From Coptis chinensis (lineage: Eukaryota; Streptophyta; Magnoliopsida; Ranunculales; Ranunculaceae), in NCBI GenBank assembly GCA_015680905.1, contig CM027381.1, positions 63,167,501 through 63,231,500 of the forward strand: a stretch of 64,000 bases of DNA. Reading direction: 5' to 3'. The number at the start of each line of letters is the position of its first letter. The stretch's first letter is position 1. The notes under the pieces were generated by a model. The model did no database searches, was not told where the DNA came from, and was given only the letters and a program-made list of their open reading frames with translations. The translations under genes were made by a program, and so were the position numbers. Shown in pieces: positions 42,238 to 52,823 of the stretch.

Positions 42238-44805
42238 GTGATAGATATCAATCATAGTAGATGTACTTGGGTTTATCTACTCAAGAATAAATCTGAGGTG
42301 CTTACCTCTTTCACCCAATTTCTTCAGATGATTAAGACTCAATACAATGTTGTAGTTAGATGCATTCGTTCTAACAATGCTAAGGAATATTTATCTAATG
42401 CTTTTGTGTCTCAACTGAATCAGCTGGGCATTATTCAACAACTTTCTAATACTTACACACCTGAGCAGAATGGAGTTGCTGAACGAAAAAATCAGAGCCT
42501 CATTGCTGTTGTTCGTTGTCTTTTGTCTGACATGAATGTCCCCAAATCATATTGGCATATGGCTGTTCTCGCTGCTGCGTATCTTCTCAACCGTACTCCA
42601 AGTTGTGTCTTACATGGTAAATCCCCTCTCCATGTTCTTCATCCTGATAGAGTTTATTCTCTATTGTTCCCAGAGTATTTGGATGTGTGTGTTATGTGCA
42701 AAACAGGAGCCCTACTCGTACAAAGTCAGATGATAAAGCTATTAAATGTATATTCCTGGGGTACACTCATTTTTCAAAAGGATATCGATGTTATGATCCT
42801 CTAGCACGTAAGTTATATCATATTATGGATGTTACATTTCTAGAGGATACACCTTTCTTTGGACGTAATCTCTCTTTTCAGGGACCGCTTGTACGTACCA
42901 GCCTTTTCCCCAGCAAAGGACAACTCTACCTCCATTCGGCCTTTACCTGTGTTTGATACTGGCTCTCATCCATTTGAAGAGCATATACAGGTTTACCCTC
43001 AGGCTCCACCACCGCCACTTATGCCAGACTCCTCTACTTTGAGTCTATCTCCTTTGCGTACTTCTGATATTGTTGTTGAGCCTACTTCTACATCTGATTC
43101 ACCTATTGCATCACCGGTACCACCACCACCACCACCTTCACCCCGTAAGTCTTCACGGGACAGACATCCACCGGATCGTCTCATTACTACATGTTGTACT
43201 CACCATCCTATTAGCAAGTTTATGTCTTATCAAGGACTTTCTAATTCTTATCGAGCTTTCTTGGTTGCAACATCCTCTATCTTTATTCCTAGATCTGTTT
43301 CTGAAGCTTTGGGTGATCCTCACTGGGTTGCTGCAATGCAATGTGAAATGGAAGCATTAGAACGAAATCACACATGGGATATGGTTTCCTTACCACGTGG
43401 TGAGAAAACAGTTCAATGTAAATGGGTGTTTTCTATTAAGTATTTTTCCGATGGTACTGTAGATCATTACAAGGCACGGTTGGTTGCAAAGGGGTTCACA
43501 CAGATTCCTGGTAAGGATTTCGGTAATACATTTGCTCCGGTGGCTAAACTTTCCTCTGTGCGGTTCTTGATCTCTTTGGTATCATCTCATTCTTGGCCTC
43601 TGTATCAGTTGGATGTCAAGAATGCTTTTCTCCATGGTAATCTTATTGGGACTATTTATATGGATCCTCCACCCGGTTTTCATGGTGAGGGGGAGTATGC
43701 TGGGAAAGTGTGTTGTCTTCGGAAATCTCTATATGGGTTGAAATAGTCATTGGGTGGTATTATCTCTTGATTTCTTACGCTGTCAATCTGATCATACTTG
43801 TTTCGTTCGAAAGAACAAGTTTGGACACCGTGTCTTACTTCTTGTGTATGTTGATGATATTATAGTTACAGGCGATGACATTCCTGGTATTGCTCAGGTA
43901 AAATTTGATCTGAGTAAGGCATTTGATATGAAAGATCTGGGGGCCCTTCGCTACTTCTTAGGTATTGAGGTAGCACGTTCTCGACATGGGATATCTCTCT
44001 CGCAGAGGAAGTATATTCTAGACTTGTTGAAGGATACTGGCATGCTAGGTTGTAGACTAGCATTGTCACCTATGAATCCTAATATGAAACTCTCATTTGA
44101 GCCTAGAGAATTGCTTTCTGACCCATCTCAGTATTAGCGTTTGGTTGGGAGATTGATTTACTTGACTAATACTAGGCCTGATGTAGCCTTTGCAGTTAGC
44201 GTTGTTAGTCAATTTATGCATGCTCCTCGTACATCTCACATGGATGTTGTTTATCATATCTTGAGGTATCTCAAGTCATGTCCAGGACTTGGTCTGTTTT
44301 ATGCATCAGGTAGACAGTCAGGATTATCTTGTTATACTAATGCAGATTATGCTGATTCTAAGACAGATACACGATCAACATCAGGTTTATGTACTTTCTT
44401 TGGGTCACACTTGATATCTTAGAAGAGTATGAAACAAAATGTTACTTCTAGATCTTCTGCAGAGGCCGAATATCGTGCAATGGCTCAGGGGACTTGTCAG
44501 CTTCTTTGGCTACGTTCACTTTATGATGAGTTCGATTTTCTAGTAGGACCTTCTATCAAGTTGTTCTGTGACAACAAATCTGCCATAACGCTTGCTTCAG
44601 ATTCCGTGCTTCATGAGAGGACGAAGCATATTGAGGTAGATATACATTTTATACGAGAGAAGGTCAGAGCTGGTATTATTATTCCAATATTCATTCGTTC
44701 TATAGAACAGACAACAGATATGTTCACCAAGCCAGTCGGACTGTCATTGCTCAAGAGTTCCATTGTCAAGTTGGGCTTGATAGACATCTTTGCGCCAACT
44801 TGAGG
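42238..44805 (+). pseudogene. Ty1/copia pol: integrase to RNase H, 5'-truncated
   Basis: The frame opens inside the integrase core (HSRCTWVYLLKNKSEVL, YTPEQNGVAERKNQSL), shifts near 42690 to a second frame (CIFLGYTHFSKGYRCYDPL), then near 42870 to the linker and reverse transcriptase (WVAAMQCEMEALERNHTW, CKWVFSIKY, YQLDVKNAFLHGNL). After a TAG at 43744, RT continues with VYVDDIIVTG (43848-43877). RNase H shows NADYADSKTDTRSTSG, SRSSAEAEYRAMA and RTKHIEVDIHFIREK. TAG stops at 43744, 44136 and 44420 stand for Gln, Gln and Trp. The frame ends at TGA 44801-44803. gag, protease and 5' LTR are missing. The order integrase before RT defines copia. Confidence 0.9.
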
Positions 44806-44810
44806 GGGAG

Positions 44811-44980
44811 TGTTGGAGTATATCTCCGTATATCTTTATTTCCATTAGTGTTTGGAACAAGGATATTCTATCCTTGATTATCCTTGAGTATATTTCCATA
44901 TTGTAATCTTGACTACTCAATAAATATGGCCATGTCTATTGATTAGATAAGCCTTTATACAATTCTTCTTAATCAAATCA
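44811..44980 (+). repeat. 3' LTR of the copia element
   Basis: The purine tract TGAGGGGGAG (44801-44810) is followed by TGTTGGAGTATATCTCCG, a standard copia LTR start. The end is not certain and is placed near 44980, where the sequence TACAATTCTTCTT is reached; it may be truncated. Confidence 0.65.
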
Positions 44981-45036
44981 AGATTTCAAAATACATGCTT
45001 ATCAACTTTCTTTTCTTTTGATTGAGAACTATTAAT

Positions 45037-45395
45037 GAACTCCACTTAAAATGACTCCAAAAAAACTACACTACTAAATACAATGAATTAGAAACTAATT
45101 TTTGGTGGAGATGTACTCCACACAATAGAGATCATCCTCACAAAAAATCAATTCATTTGAAGATGTAGAACTTCGTCAAAAATCGTTTATAATGTTATGA
45201 AATTATGCAACTGTCCATATTCTTTTAATTTCGGTATAACTTTTGACAATGTTAAACGTATTCAATTGAGCTGATTTTTTGCGAGGGTGTTCTCCATCAT
45301 ATGATGTATATCTCCACAAAAAATTAACACTCAATTCATTTTGTAAGTCCACTATTAGGAATGGAGTAAATTTGGAGTCACTATAAGGTGGAGTT
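45037..45395. mobile_element. MITE with ACTCCAC-type inverted ends
   Basis: About 359 bp, ends GAACTCCACTTAAAATGACTCC and the complement of GGAGTCACTATAAGGTGGAG. Inner parts GGTGGAGATGTACTCC and GGGTGTTCTCCATC also pair loosely. No coding capacity. A target duplication was not found with confidence, so the superfamily is open. Confidence 0.6.
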
Positions 45396-45849
45396 TATAT
45401 ATATAACCATCCCCAATTAGAAGTCTACAACCCCGTTTGAATTATTTATATTTTAGACTTAAACTTGGACAATAATTTTGGGTTTTTCCAGCACAAGTCT
45501 GTTGTCCTGCCCGAGCCTAATAAGTATGAACAATCACTTATCAAGGTCAAAATCTATGCAATAAAAGCTCACAAAGTAAACTTTAGAACCATCACCAATA
45601 TAATAAAGCTCACAAAATCACAATGCTAACAAATTAAATCCGTCACTTGGGGGAAATGAAATGTCTACGATTGTTCCATGATTTTCATTTAAAATTCCTA
45701 AGTATGATTGCCGTGACACATGATTATGGTGGTTAGCACTTAGCAGCTAGTAGTAAATAGTAGCTCACATGTACCGTTTAGTTCCTAATTGAAAAGTTAG
45801 CAATAATATTTAGAAACTAGCAGTAGTGTTTTTGATAATTTATTCTAGA
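45396..45849. other. No feature recognised
   Basis: AT-rich with no supported gene or repeat. Confidence 0.5.
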
Positions 45850-46062
45850 GGGTGTTTTAGTTTTTGGCCCAGGTGATAATAGGGTAATTAGACTTTAGCC
45901 CAATTTAATATTAGGTCTTGGGCCATTGACGGACCTTTGACCTTGTTGACCATTAAGAAATTTTGTAGGTGAGAAGTGATGGGGCCAAAACCTAATATTG
46001 AATTAAGGGTGGGCCAAAGTCTAATTACCCTATTATTACATGGGCCAAAAACTAAAAAACCC
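45850..46062. mobile_element. Mutator-type MITE upstream of a small gene
   Basis: 213 bp with inverted repeats of about 53 bp (outer GGGTGTTTTAGTTTTTGGCC, inner TAATAGGGTAATTAGAC) that pair with few mismatches. The flanks TATTCTAGA and TATTCTAAA (45841-45849, 46063-46071) match at 8 of 9 bases, in line with a Mutator-type 9-bp duplication. It lies about 400 bp before the ATG at 46460. Confidence 0.7.
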
Positions 46063-46459
46063 TATTCTAAAGTTCTAAACTATCCAATCTCAGTTCTCGA
46101 TTTTCCGATCAAAATTTGGCTGAAATATCAGAGTAATCAGACTGAACAGAAACTAATACAATTTCCTATGTCTATGTCAATTGACTAAAGTCTATCCAAA
46201 ATATATAGCTCACAAACGTCAGAGCCAATCGTTCAAAGCAGAAAGTCTACCCATTCCCCCAACGTTTGGAAACCTAGTAGTCATCTCTTCAAAATCCCAA
46301 CATAAATGCGAAGGTCCATTTTCAAAAACCAATACCAATTTTGAAGATGAAGATGAACTTGGGTCCATGGGTCCGATAGTTCTAGCCACTCTCAAAACCA
46401 ATCCATCACGTAAAGTGGAGCCAGTTCTTTAAACCAATTCAAGAAGAATTGAGAAGAAG

Positions 46460-46720
46460 ATGAAAGACAAGGCAGAAACAACAACGACAGGTAATCTAAG
46501 TGGTTCTGATGTTTTATTGGATTTACAAAGAGCTACAAAGGAGAGAAGTCGAAGTAGTGGTAAAGGGAGGAAGAAAATAGGGAGGGGAAATGAAAGGGGT
46601 GGAAGAGAGGGAGGTATTGTTGATTATGGAGAAGTGAAGCCTTTGAATGTCAAAAGTGACTGGGGTGATAGGTTAGATGAGTTGGAAAAACAGCTTCAAG
46701 AATTTAAAATGAGATTATGA
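46460..46720 (+). CDS. Small basic protein, 86 residues, probable host gene
   Basis: Clean frame from ATG 46460 (MKDKAETTTTGNLSGSDVLL) to TGA. The middle is Lys/Arg/Gly-rich (about residues 32-53) and the end is an amphipathic helix (DWGDRLDELEKQLQEFKMRL). A VDYGEVKPLNVKSDW segment links them. The style, a short N-terminal helix, basic linker and acidic coiled end, looks like a small conserved plant nuclear protein, but I cannot name it. In the same frame, 46181-46429 is also open (ends KTNPSRKVEPVL-stop, 27 bases before the ATG), so the gene could be longer with a sequence error or an intron. It is the only clean non-transposon frame in the window. An LTR element lies 98 bp downstream. Confidence 0.55.
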   Translation: MKDKAETTTTGNLSGSDVLLDLQRATKERSRSSGKGRKKIGRGNERGGREGGIVDYGEVKPLNVKSDWGDRLDELEKQLQEFKMRL

Positions 46721-46817
46721 GGTTTATGAAATATTTGATGTAATTAAATTTTTTAAAAGATCATTTTTTTATTTCTTTTAAAATGGATTGTAATTAAAAA
46801 TGTGAAGTATTTGTAAA

Positions 46818-47065
46818 TGTTGAACTCTGTGTTAGTGGTGATGCTAGGAGAGTTGTGACATTGATATATTAGAGACACCAAGAAGAAAACCAAAGAAGAC
46901 TAGAGATTGATTAGGGTTAAAGAGTTCTTAGGTTCAGAGAGAGAGTGTTCTCTACCCAGAGTTACATACTTATACTAAAACTAAAACATGATAATAGAAA
47001 CTACTAAATATGGATGTCCACACTTATAGAAACATGGGACTATCCATATTGGACATATTCTAATA
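46818..47065 (-). repeat. 3' LTR of non-autonomous element
   Basis: 248 bp; on the plus strand TGTTGAACTCTGTG to CATATTCTAATA. Differs from the other LTR by a handful of substitutions and one 4-bp GAGA length change, so the insertion is fairly young. Confidence 0.85.
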
Positions 47066-48869
47066 CTCCCCGTCAAGCTGTAATTACGCAAACTATGCAA
47101 ATTACAACTTGGATTACAAAAAAACAAAAGATAAGAATATTGCTCCCCCTTTCGCATAGAACTGTCTTTAGTTAAAGAACTCGAACAACTGTTGAGATGT
47201 TCTGGAGCTGAAACTATCGGTGTAGGCAATGGCCTATCCTGAATACTGAAGGTGTACCACAGTCACAAACTGAAACCATAACACCGGTTTGATGGCGCGC
47301 TACTTAGCTGCTACTCACTTCATTCGTTGCTATGACTTTCATAATCTAAATTGCAAATGATAACACTGATTTGATGTGCGCTTCTTGGCTGCTACTATCA
47401 ATATCACTGAAACATACTTGCAGTTGAGGCTTGACTGCTACCTGAATACTGATGAATGTAGTCCAGGCTTGACTGCCACCTGAAACATACTAGCAGTTTA
47501 GGCTTGACTGCTACCTGAAACATACTTGCAGTTGAGGCTTGACTGCTACCTGAATACTGAAGACTGAATAGTGGATATGCCTTGTCATGAAGAGTTCGTC
47601 AAGGCTTGCTGGAATATGGAGACATGAGACTCTTTCTCATACGTCTCCATATTCTCCTTCCCTCATATACTACTGAATGTCTTCATATCTCCCTATTCCC
47701 CCTCTCAAGTTGGAATATACAAAGCTATTGAAAAATACAAAGGCTTGTCTATTCCGACTTGAACTTGAAACTGAGAAAACTAAATACCAACTTATACAAC
47801 CAACCAAAGCCCACTTAAAAAAAACAATACTTCATACTCCAACTATACTTAAAACTTCAAAAAACAATACTTCATACTTCAAAAATTCTAATAGAACATG
47901 CATCAAACAATACTCACTATAGAGGGTGGAGGGTGGGTCGCATCTTTTTATGACTGCGAACTTCTAGAACAGTGGAAGATGGAAAGAATAATTCCTCGTG
48001 AGATAGAGGTCGTGTGCCCCTATAATACTTCAAACAAACAACTTGATCATGTTCTAGAAACTGAGATAGAATATGACATCAATACCAACTGCGCGGAAGC
48101 AAGAAACCCAAACATCCATAACGACATACAAACAATACTACCGCTCTAATCCTGGACGAGAGTGTAAACTACCTTCCAAAGGCTTGATACTTCAAAAATC
48201 TCAAAACCTGATGAGTGGAAGCTAGAGCACGGGCGCGCCTTCGTCAAGGCATATTGGAGCGCGCCCTGCGCCCAACTGCCTGGAAGTCGAGTCAAGCAAG
48301 AGCGCACCCCACGCTCATCTCATGCAATTCCGGAGCACGCCCCCGCGCCCTCTTCTTTAAACACAATAGGAACAATACAGAAAACAACTTTTGGCGTGCG
48401 GACTAAGCGCGTGCGCGCTTGTCCAATACTAACTTCAAAGACTCCAGGATATAGAGAGGTTGTGCCCCACTTATCAATACTAAGACAGAGAGATTGCGAA
48501 AGACGTAGATTGCGAAAGCGAAACAATACTAAGAAACCAATACTGAGAAACTTCGGATCTCTCTCCTAGCATTCTTCAAACAAACTTTAAACACTAGTGG
48601 AATCTTGAAAACTTACTTTAACATGACAATGAACAATGCCGTGAACAAGATCTTGGTGAATAGTAATCGTGAACGGTCTTGGAATAAAAAGTAAAACCCG
48701 CCGGAAAAAAAAAAATTGAAACTTGAATTGAGATATAAGAACTTATTCCTGTGAGAAATCCTTCTTCTTCTTGAAACTTGACTTGAATACTATACTGAAA
48801 ATTAAAACAAACTGATTTTGATTTTTTTTCTTGGTGAGGGTTTTCTCTCCTAACATACCACTAAACCTC
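47066..48869 (-). repeat. Non-coding internal region with short repeats
   Basis: At 47400-47570 the words CTTGACTGCTACCTGAA and ACTTGCAGTTGAGG recur three to four times at about 50-60 bp spacing. A second polypurine-like string, CAACTTGAGAGGGGGAA on the minus strand (47712-47696), lies 0.6 kb inside the element. Open frames on either strand (for example 47677-47922, 47898-48149, 48215-48406) show no domain. GC-richer sequence at 48215-48360. Confidence 0.6.
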
Positions 48870-48881
48870 GCTCTGATACCA
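48870..48881 (-). other. Primer binding site, initiator tRNA-Met
   Basis: Minus strand TGGTATCAGAGC, complementary to the 3' end of plant initiator tRNA-Met, directly next to the LTR end. Confidence 0.9.
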
Positions 48882-49133
48882 TGTTGAATTCTGTGTTAGT
48901 GGTGATGCTAGGAGAGTTATGACATTGATATATTAGAGACACCAAGAAGAAGACCAAAGAAGACTAGAGATTGATTAGGGTTAAAAAGTTCCTAGGTTCA
49001 GAGAGAGAGAGAGTGTTCTCTACCCGGAGTTACATACTTATACTAAAACTAAAACATGATAATAGAAACTACTAGATATGGATGTCCACACTTATAGAAA
49101 TATGGGACTATCCATATTGGACATATTCTAATA
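48882..49133 (-). repeat. 5' LTR of non-autonomous element
   Basis: 252 bp; on the plus strand TGTTGAATTCTGTG to CATATTCTAATA. It carries a GA run four bases longer than the other LTR. Confidence 0.85.
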
Positions 49134-49564
49134 ATAAATAATTGAGAGTTTAATCCTTTGATTTCAAAGCTTGTTAAGATATTACGAAAATTTGTAATTT
49201 TGATCGACTATTAAACCATTACACGTATGATTGTTTCTGCTGTATTGAAAAACAATTTCGTTGGTTGAAAATGTTGATTTGTGCTGAATCTGGTAAGCAC
49301 TAATCCATAATCAAACTCCGGGTGCAACGGTGCTACCTCGTGAATGTTGCATGGCGGCTTAAAATTTTAGCAATTTTTAAGTGATGAAACCCTTGGTGAA
49401 TACTCCAAACCAAGACTACCTTAACCAGTGACGAGGTGGATAGTGTGAGGAAAATAAGTATTAAGAAAGTTTCTGGCTCGAGAATTTCCAGCCATTCTCA
49501 AACCCATTTTCTTGGTTATTTTAAACATTTTTTCTACATAAAACACTTGTTCTTTCTTGGCTCA
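49134..49564. other. No feature recognised
   Basis: Continues the sequence interrupted by the LTR element; could hold the 3' UTR of the gene at 46460. No supported gene. Confidence 0.4.
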
Positions 49565-49742
49565 TGTAACGCCCCGAAACTGATCTCTTATCCAAGATCG
49601 GTGTTTCACTCCTGAACGCTAATCAACGTCATCATTTCTAACAAATAGATGTATTCTAATGTGGGTTTATTATTAAAGACAATAAAGAAATAATAAATTA
49701 TTACAAAACAACTTAAAATGAATCAATTTAAAATTAAAATAA
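49565..49742 (+). repeat. Possible LTR end fragment (TGTAACGCCCCG)
   Basis: TGTAACGCCCCGAAACTGAT is the kind of start seen in many plant Ty3/gypsy chromovirus LTRs. No matching other end or internal sequence follows; the MITE at 49743 lies at its right. Weak. Confidence 0.35.
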
Positions 49743-49968
49743 GGGATATTTAGGTTTTGGTTCAATTTATAGTAGCGATATTATGCTTTGATACATTTAT
49801 AATTGGAAATTAGAGTTTAGTCCAACTTTTGGTAGTCAAACTCGTTGACTGTCTTGTATTTTGCTTAATACCTAGAATACCCTTACACATGCGTCTCACA
49901 CGTTTGATTAATTTTAGGACCAAAGCCTAATATCGCTACTATAAATAGGACCAAAACCTAAATACCAC
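49743..49968. mobile_element. Tourist-like MITE, complete
   Basis: 226 bp, same family as 7316-7541 and 52824-53049, but an independent insertion: flanked by TAA on both sides (49740-49742 and 49969-49971). Inverted ends read TATTTAGGTTTTGGTNC, then TATTTATAGTAGCGATAT. It is more diverged in the centre. It lies about 300 bp before the F-box pseudogene. Confidence 0.8.
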
Positions 49969-50265
49969 TAATTTTAGACAAAAATTCTCCTCAGCTTAAG
50001 CCTTTATGAAAAACTTTGCATTGGGCATGTTTTTAGGCCCAACCTATTACAAAGCTTATAATTTTTTTTGAGAGAGAGAGAGTGAGAGAACTGAGATGTG
50101 CTTGTGGAGTCTCTGAGTGAAAACTAAATGAGTGAGAAGTATAAGAAAAGAACGTGTCGTAGAGAGCTATTAGTTTGAGCACAAGGTGTTTAAAGAAAGG
50201 TCTCAATGACAAGTGGTAAATCCTTAAGTGTGGGTTGATCACAAGGTGTTTGAAGAAAGTTCACA

Positions 50266-51051
50266 ATGACAGGTAAAAGGAAATGTAAAAAAATCGAAAT
50301 GTTCTTCTACTAAACAACCCATAGACAGGCTTAGCTCTTTGCCCGAGGAAATCCGTGATCGCATATTCTTTTTTTTTCCTATGCAAGATGTTGTTAGAAC
50401 CTGCATTCTTTCTCGGGAATGGAGAAACAATTGTTCTTCTCTTTCTCACTTGGAGTTTAATCAACCTGAGTTTAGAAGTGTGCAAGTTTTCATGAACTTT
50501 GTTGATTCTTTTCTTATTACTCACAGTAGATAGGTTTGAGATAAGAAGCTTCAAACTTGTAATGGATGATACTGTTAATGAAGACGTGATTAATGATGTT
50601 TATGTTAATGCATGGATATACTTTGCTATAAAGCACAATGTCCGCATGTTGGAACTTTCTTATCCCTGGGAAAAGCTTCCTGATTGTGTCTTTAAGTGTC
50701 ATACCTTGACGGAATCGCGTTTAGAATACGTAGACTTTCATTTACCTAGCACGGTTTCTCTTCCCGGTCTCAAAATTTTGAAGCTCACCGCAAATGCTAT
50801 TTATGGTGAAAAGTTAACTGAAAATCTCTTTTCGAGCTGTCACGTCCTAGCTTAGAGGAATTGATCATCGTTCTTGCAGCTGGCATGATTTAATACCATT
50901 ATATGTTCTCCTCCAAACCTTAAGGTGTTGGAGTTGCTGGAAAAAGAAGATGGTAATAATACCAGTGATATCCGCATTTGCTCCCCAATTACAAATTTAA
51001 AAGAGCTAAAGTATTTTGGATCCACACTACCCCGTATAGATGAGGAGATCT
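50266..51051 (+). pseudogene. F-box/LRR gene, 5' part, frameshifted and cut by a solo LTR
   Basis: The ATG at 50266 (MTGKRKCK) leads into a run of seven A after which the frame is off by one; the F-box then reads in the next frame: LSSLPEEIRDRIFFFFP, VVRTCILSREWRN (50330-50430). A stop and frameshift at about 50530 precede a leucine-rich part (RMLELSYPWEKLPDCVFKC, PSTVSLPGLKILKL; 50550-50840). Another break follows at 50852, then SPPNLKVLELLEKE and LKELKYFGSTLPRIDEE up to 51050. F-box proteins of this type recruit substrates to SCF ubiquitin ligases. The exon is cut at 51051 by a solo LTR; its continuation is at 52369. The poly-A frameshift might be a sequencing error; the others make a pseudogene likely. 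Confidence 0.75.
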
Positions 51052-52368
51052 TATCACACCCCAAATTTCCAGAAAATTAAAAATAGGAAATTATCCACAC
51101 CCTATTCCATCTTCTAAAAATCCAGAATAAAACAAAACCCTAATAACCCATTAACAACCATGATATTAAAATATGAGATCAAATTAAAACCAAACAAATA
51201 ACTCTTAATGTACAAATTCAAGAATTTACTAAACCACTCTATTACATCTATTTCAAATCAAGACTTTATACTTCATAAAACTTATACCATCCCAAAAAAA
51301 CAAAAGACTTTTGCTCCAGCCCAAGCCCAAAAAATAGAGAATTGATGGAGGTATTCTCCTTCTTCTTCCTCGTCTCAACAACTCATCTCCCCCGAATTAA
51401 CAACCACAACGCGACTACCAAACACCATGAAACGATTCGTTTGTGTTCCCCCTAAAAAACCCAACCTATTAGTATAATTAAAACTAAAATCCCTCACTGC
51501 TCCAAAATCGTTTTTGACGCCATTAACAAACCTTGGGACTTCAACAACACCTCTACACACCACCGAACAGTTCGGTTTTGGGTTACTAATAAAACCCCAT
51601 ACTATAATATAATCAAAACTTGATTCCCATCACTTACCCAAAATCTAGTTGGACTCCATTAAACACCTTTACAGAGCTTCAACGGTTCAATCATACCAAA
51701 ATTCAAAACACCTAACTCAATCAACAACCAATAACCAGCTGACATAAATAAACAACCCATATATTCACTCGACAGTTCAAACAACACAATCCAATACAAT
51801 CAATCAAATAAAAATCAACTCATTCAAACATTTAAACTCCCAAATCAACAACTCTAATAATAACAATTTATATCAACAGTGTATAGCTAATTAAAAACAA
51901 CGATTAGTAGTCAAATTTGTTTATCAATATAGCTTGGTTTCAACAATACGCATAATAGTTCGAGGATAAGTAGAACAAAACGGAAAAACCTATATTTTCG
52001 ACAGAAGTTTAAATAGGTTATAAGCCACGTAAAAATCTAATAGTTCAACGAATGATAATAAAATATCTACTCACCCGTGATATGCTCCTGCTAGCAGCTA
52101 TCTATCAGTAGATTTCCAGCAAGAATTCTCTCTTCTCCTTTATGTGAAAAACTCCCTTTTTATTTTCTTCTCTGTGTGTCCAATCAACTCTACGTGTGAA
52201 CTTCTTTTTGTTTTAAAACCACCCCAAAAAATAGGGAGTGGAGTTTATCCACTTTACCCTATCTCTTTATAATCTTTATCATTTTATTTTTTATTTTTGT
52301 CTATTATTATTATTATTTAACTTAATATATATTTAATTAAAAAAAAGCATAAAAATAGGGGTGTTATA
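51052..52368 (-). repeat. Solo LTR, 1.3 kb, inside the F-box gene
   Basis: Ends are TATCACACCCC and GGGGTGTTATA, near-perfect inverted termini of the TGTAACACCCC class of plant Ty3 LTRs. The perfect 5-bp repeat GATCT flanks it (51047-51051 and 52369-52373). No internal region, primer site or second LTR is present, so it is a solo LTR left by recombination. The pre-insertion site, GATGAGGAGATCTATTCCTC, survives at 52694-52713 in the tandem duplicate. Confidence 0.85.
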
Positions 52369-52489
52369 GATCTATTCCTCTTTGGTCACTCTGGATTTTG
52401 AGTCGTATAGATGAGGAGCTAAAGTATTTATATGAGTTTCAACTTTGTTGTACTTATCAGAATTAATCCCTTTTGTCTGTCTAAAATTA

Positions 52490-52686
52490 GGAGTATTTAG
52501 GATTTGGTCCTATTTATAGTAGCGATATTAGGCTTTGGTCCTAAAATTAATCAAATGTGTGAGACACACATGTAAGTGTATTCTAGGTATTAACCAAAAT
52601 ACAAGACAGTCAATGAGTTTGACTACCAAAAGTTGGACTAAAATCTAATTTCCAACTATAAATATATCAAAGCCTAATATCGCTAC
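52490..52686. mobile_element. Tourist-like MITE, truncated (copy 2)
   Basis: As 6983-7178: left end intact, right arm cut at CGCTAC by the tandem join. Confidence 0.7.
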
Positions 52687-52823
52687 CCCGTATAGATGAG
52701 GAGATCTATTCCTCTTTGGTCACTCTGGATTTTGAGTCGTATAGATGAGGAGCTAAAGTATTTATATGAGTTTCAACTTTGTTGTACTTATCAGAATTAA
52801 TCCCTTTTGTCTGTCTAAAATTA

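Larger units (their letters stand above)
46818..49133 (-). mobile_element. Non-autonomous copia-type LTR element, 2.3 kb
   Basis: Two direct LTRs (46818-47065 and 48882-49133, about 250 bp, over 95 percent alike) flank 1.8 kb with no pol or gag. On the minus strand the right LTR is followed without gap by TGGTATCAGAGC (48881-48870), the initiator-Met primer site of plant copia elements, and the left LTR is preceded by the purine tract TTGACGGGGAG. Flanks GTAAA and ATAAA are a 4-of-5 target duplication. It must rely on proteins from another element. Confidence 0.85.

Noticed and set aside
43070..43360. His-rich plus-strand frame in the copia element
   Set aside because: It is an out-of-phase reading of the Pro-rich linker of copia pol.
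47677..48406. Three plus-strand open frames in the non-autonomous element
   Set aside because: They are antisense to the element, without motifs, and of lengths expected by chance in A-rich sequence.
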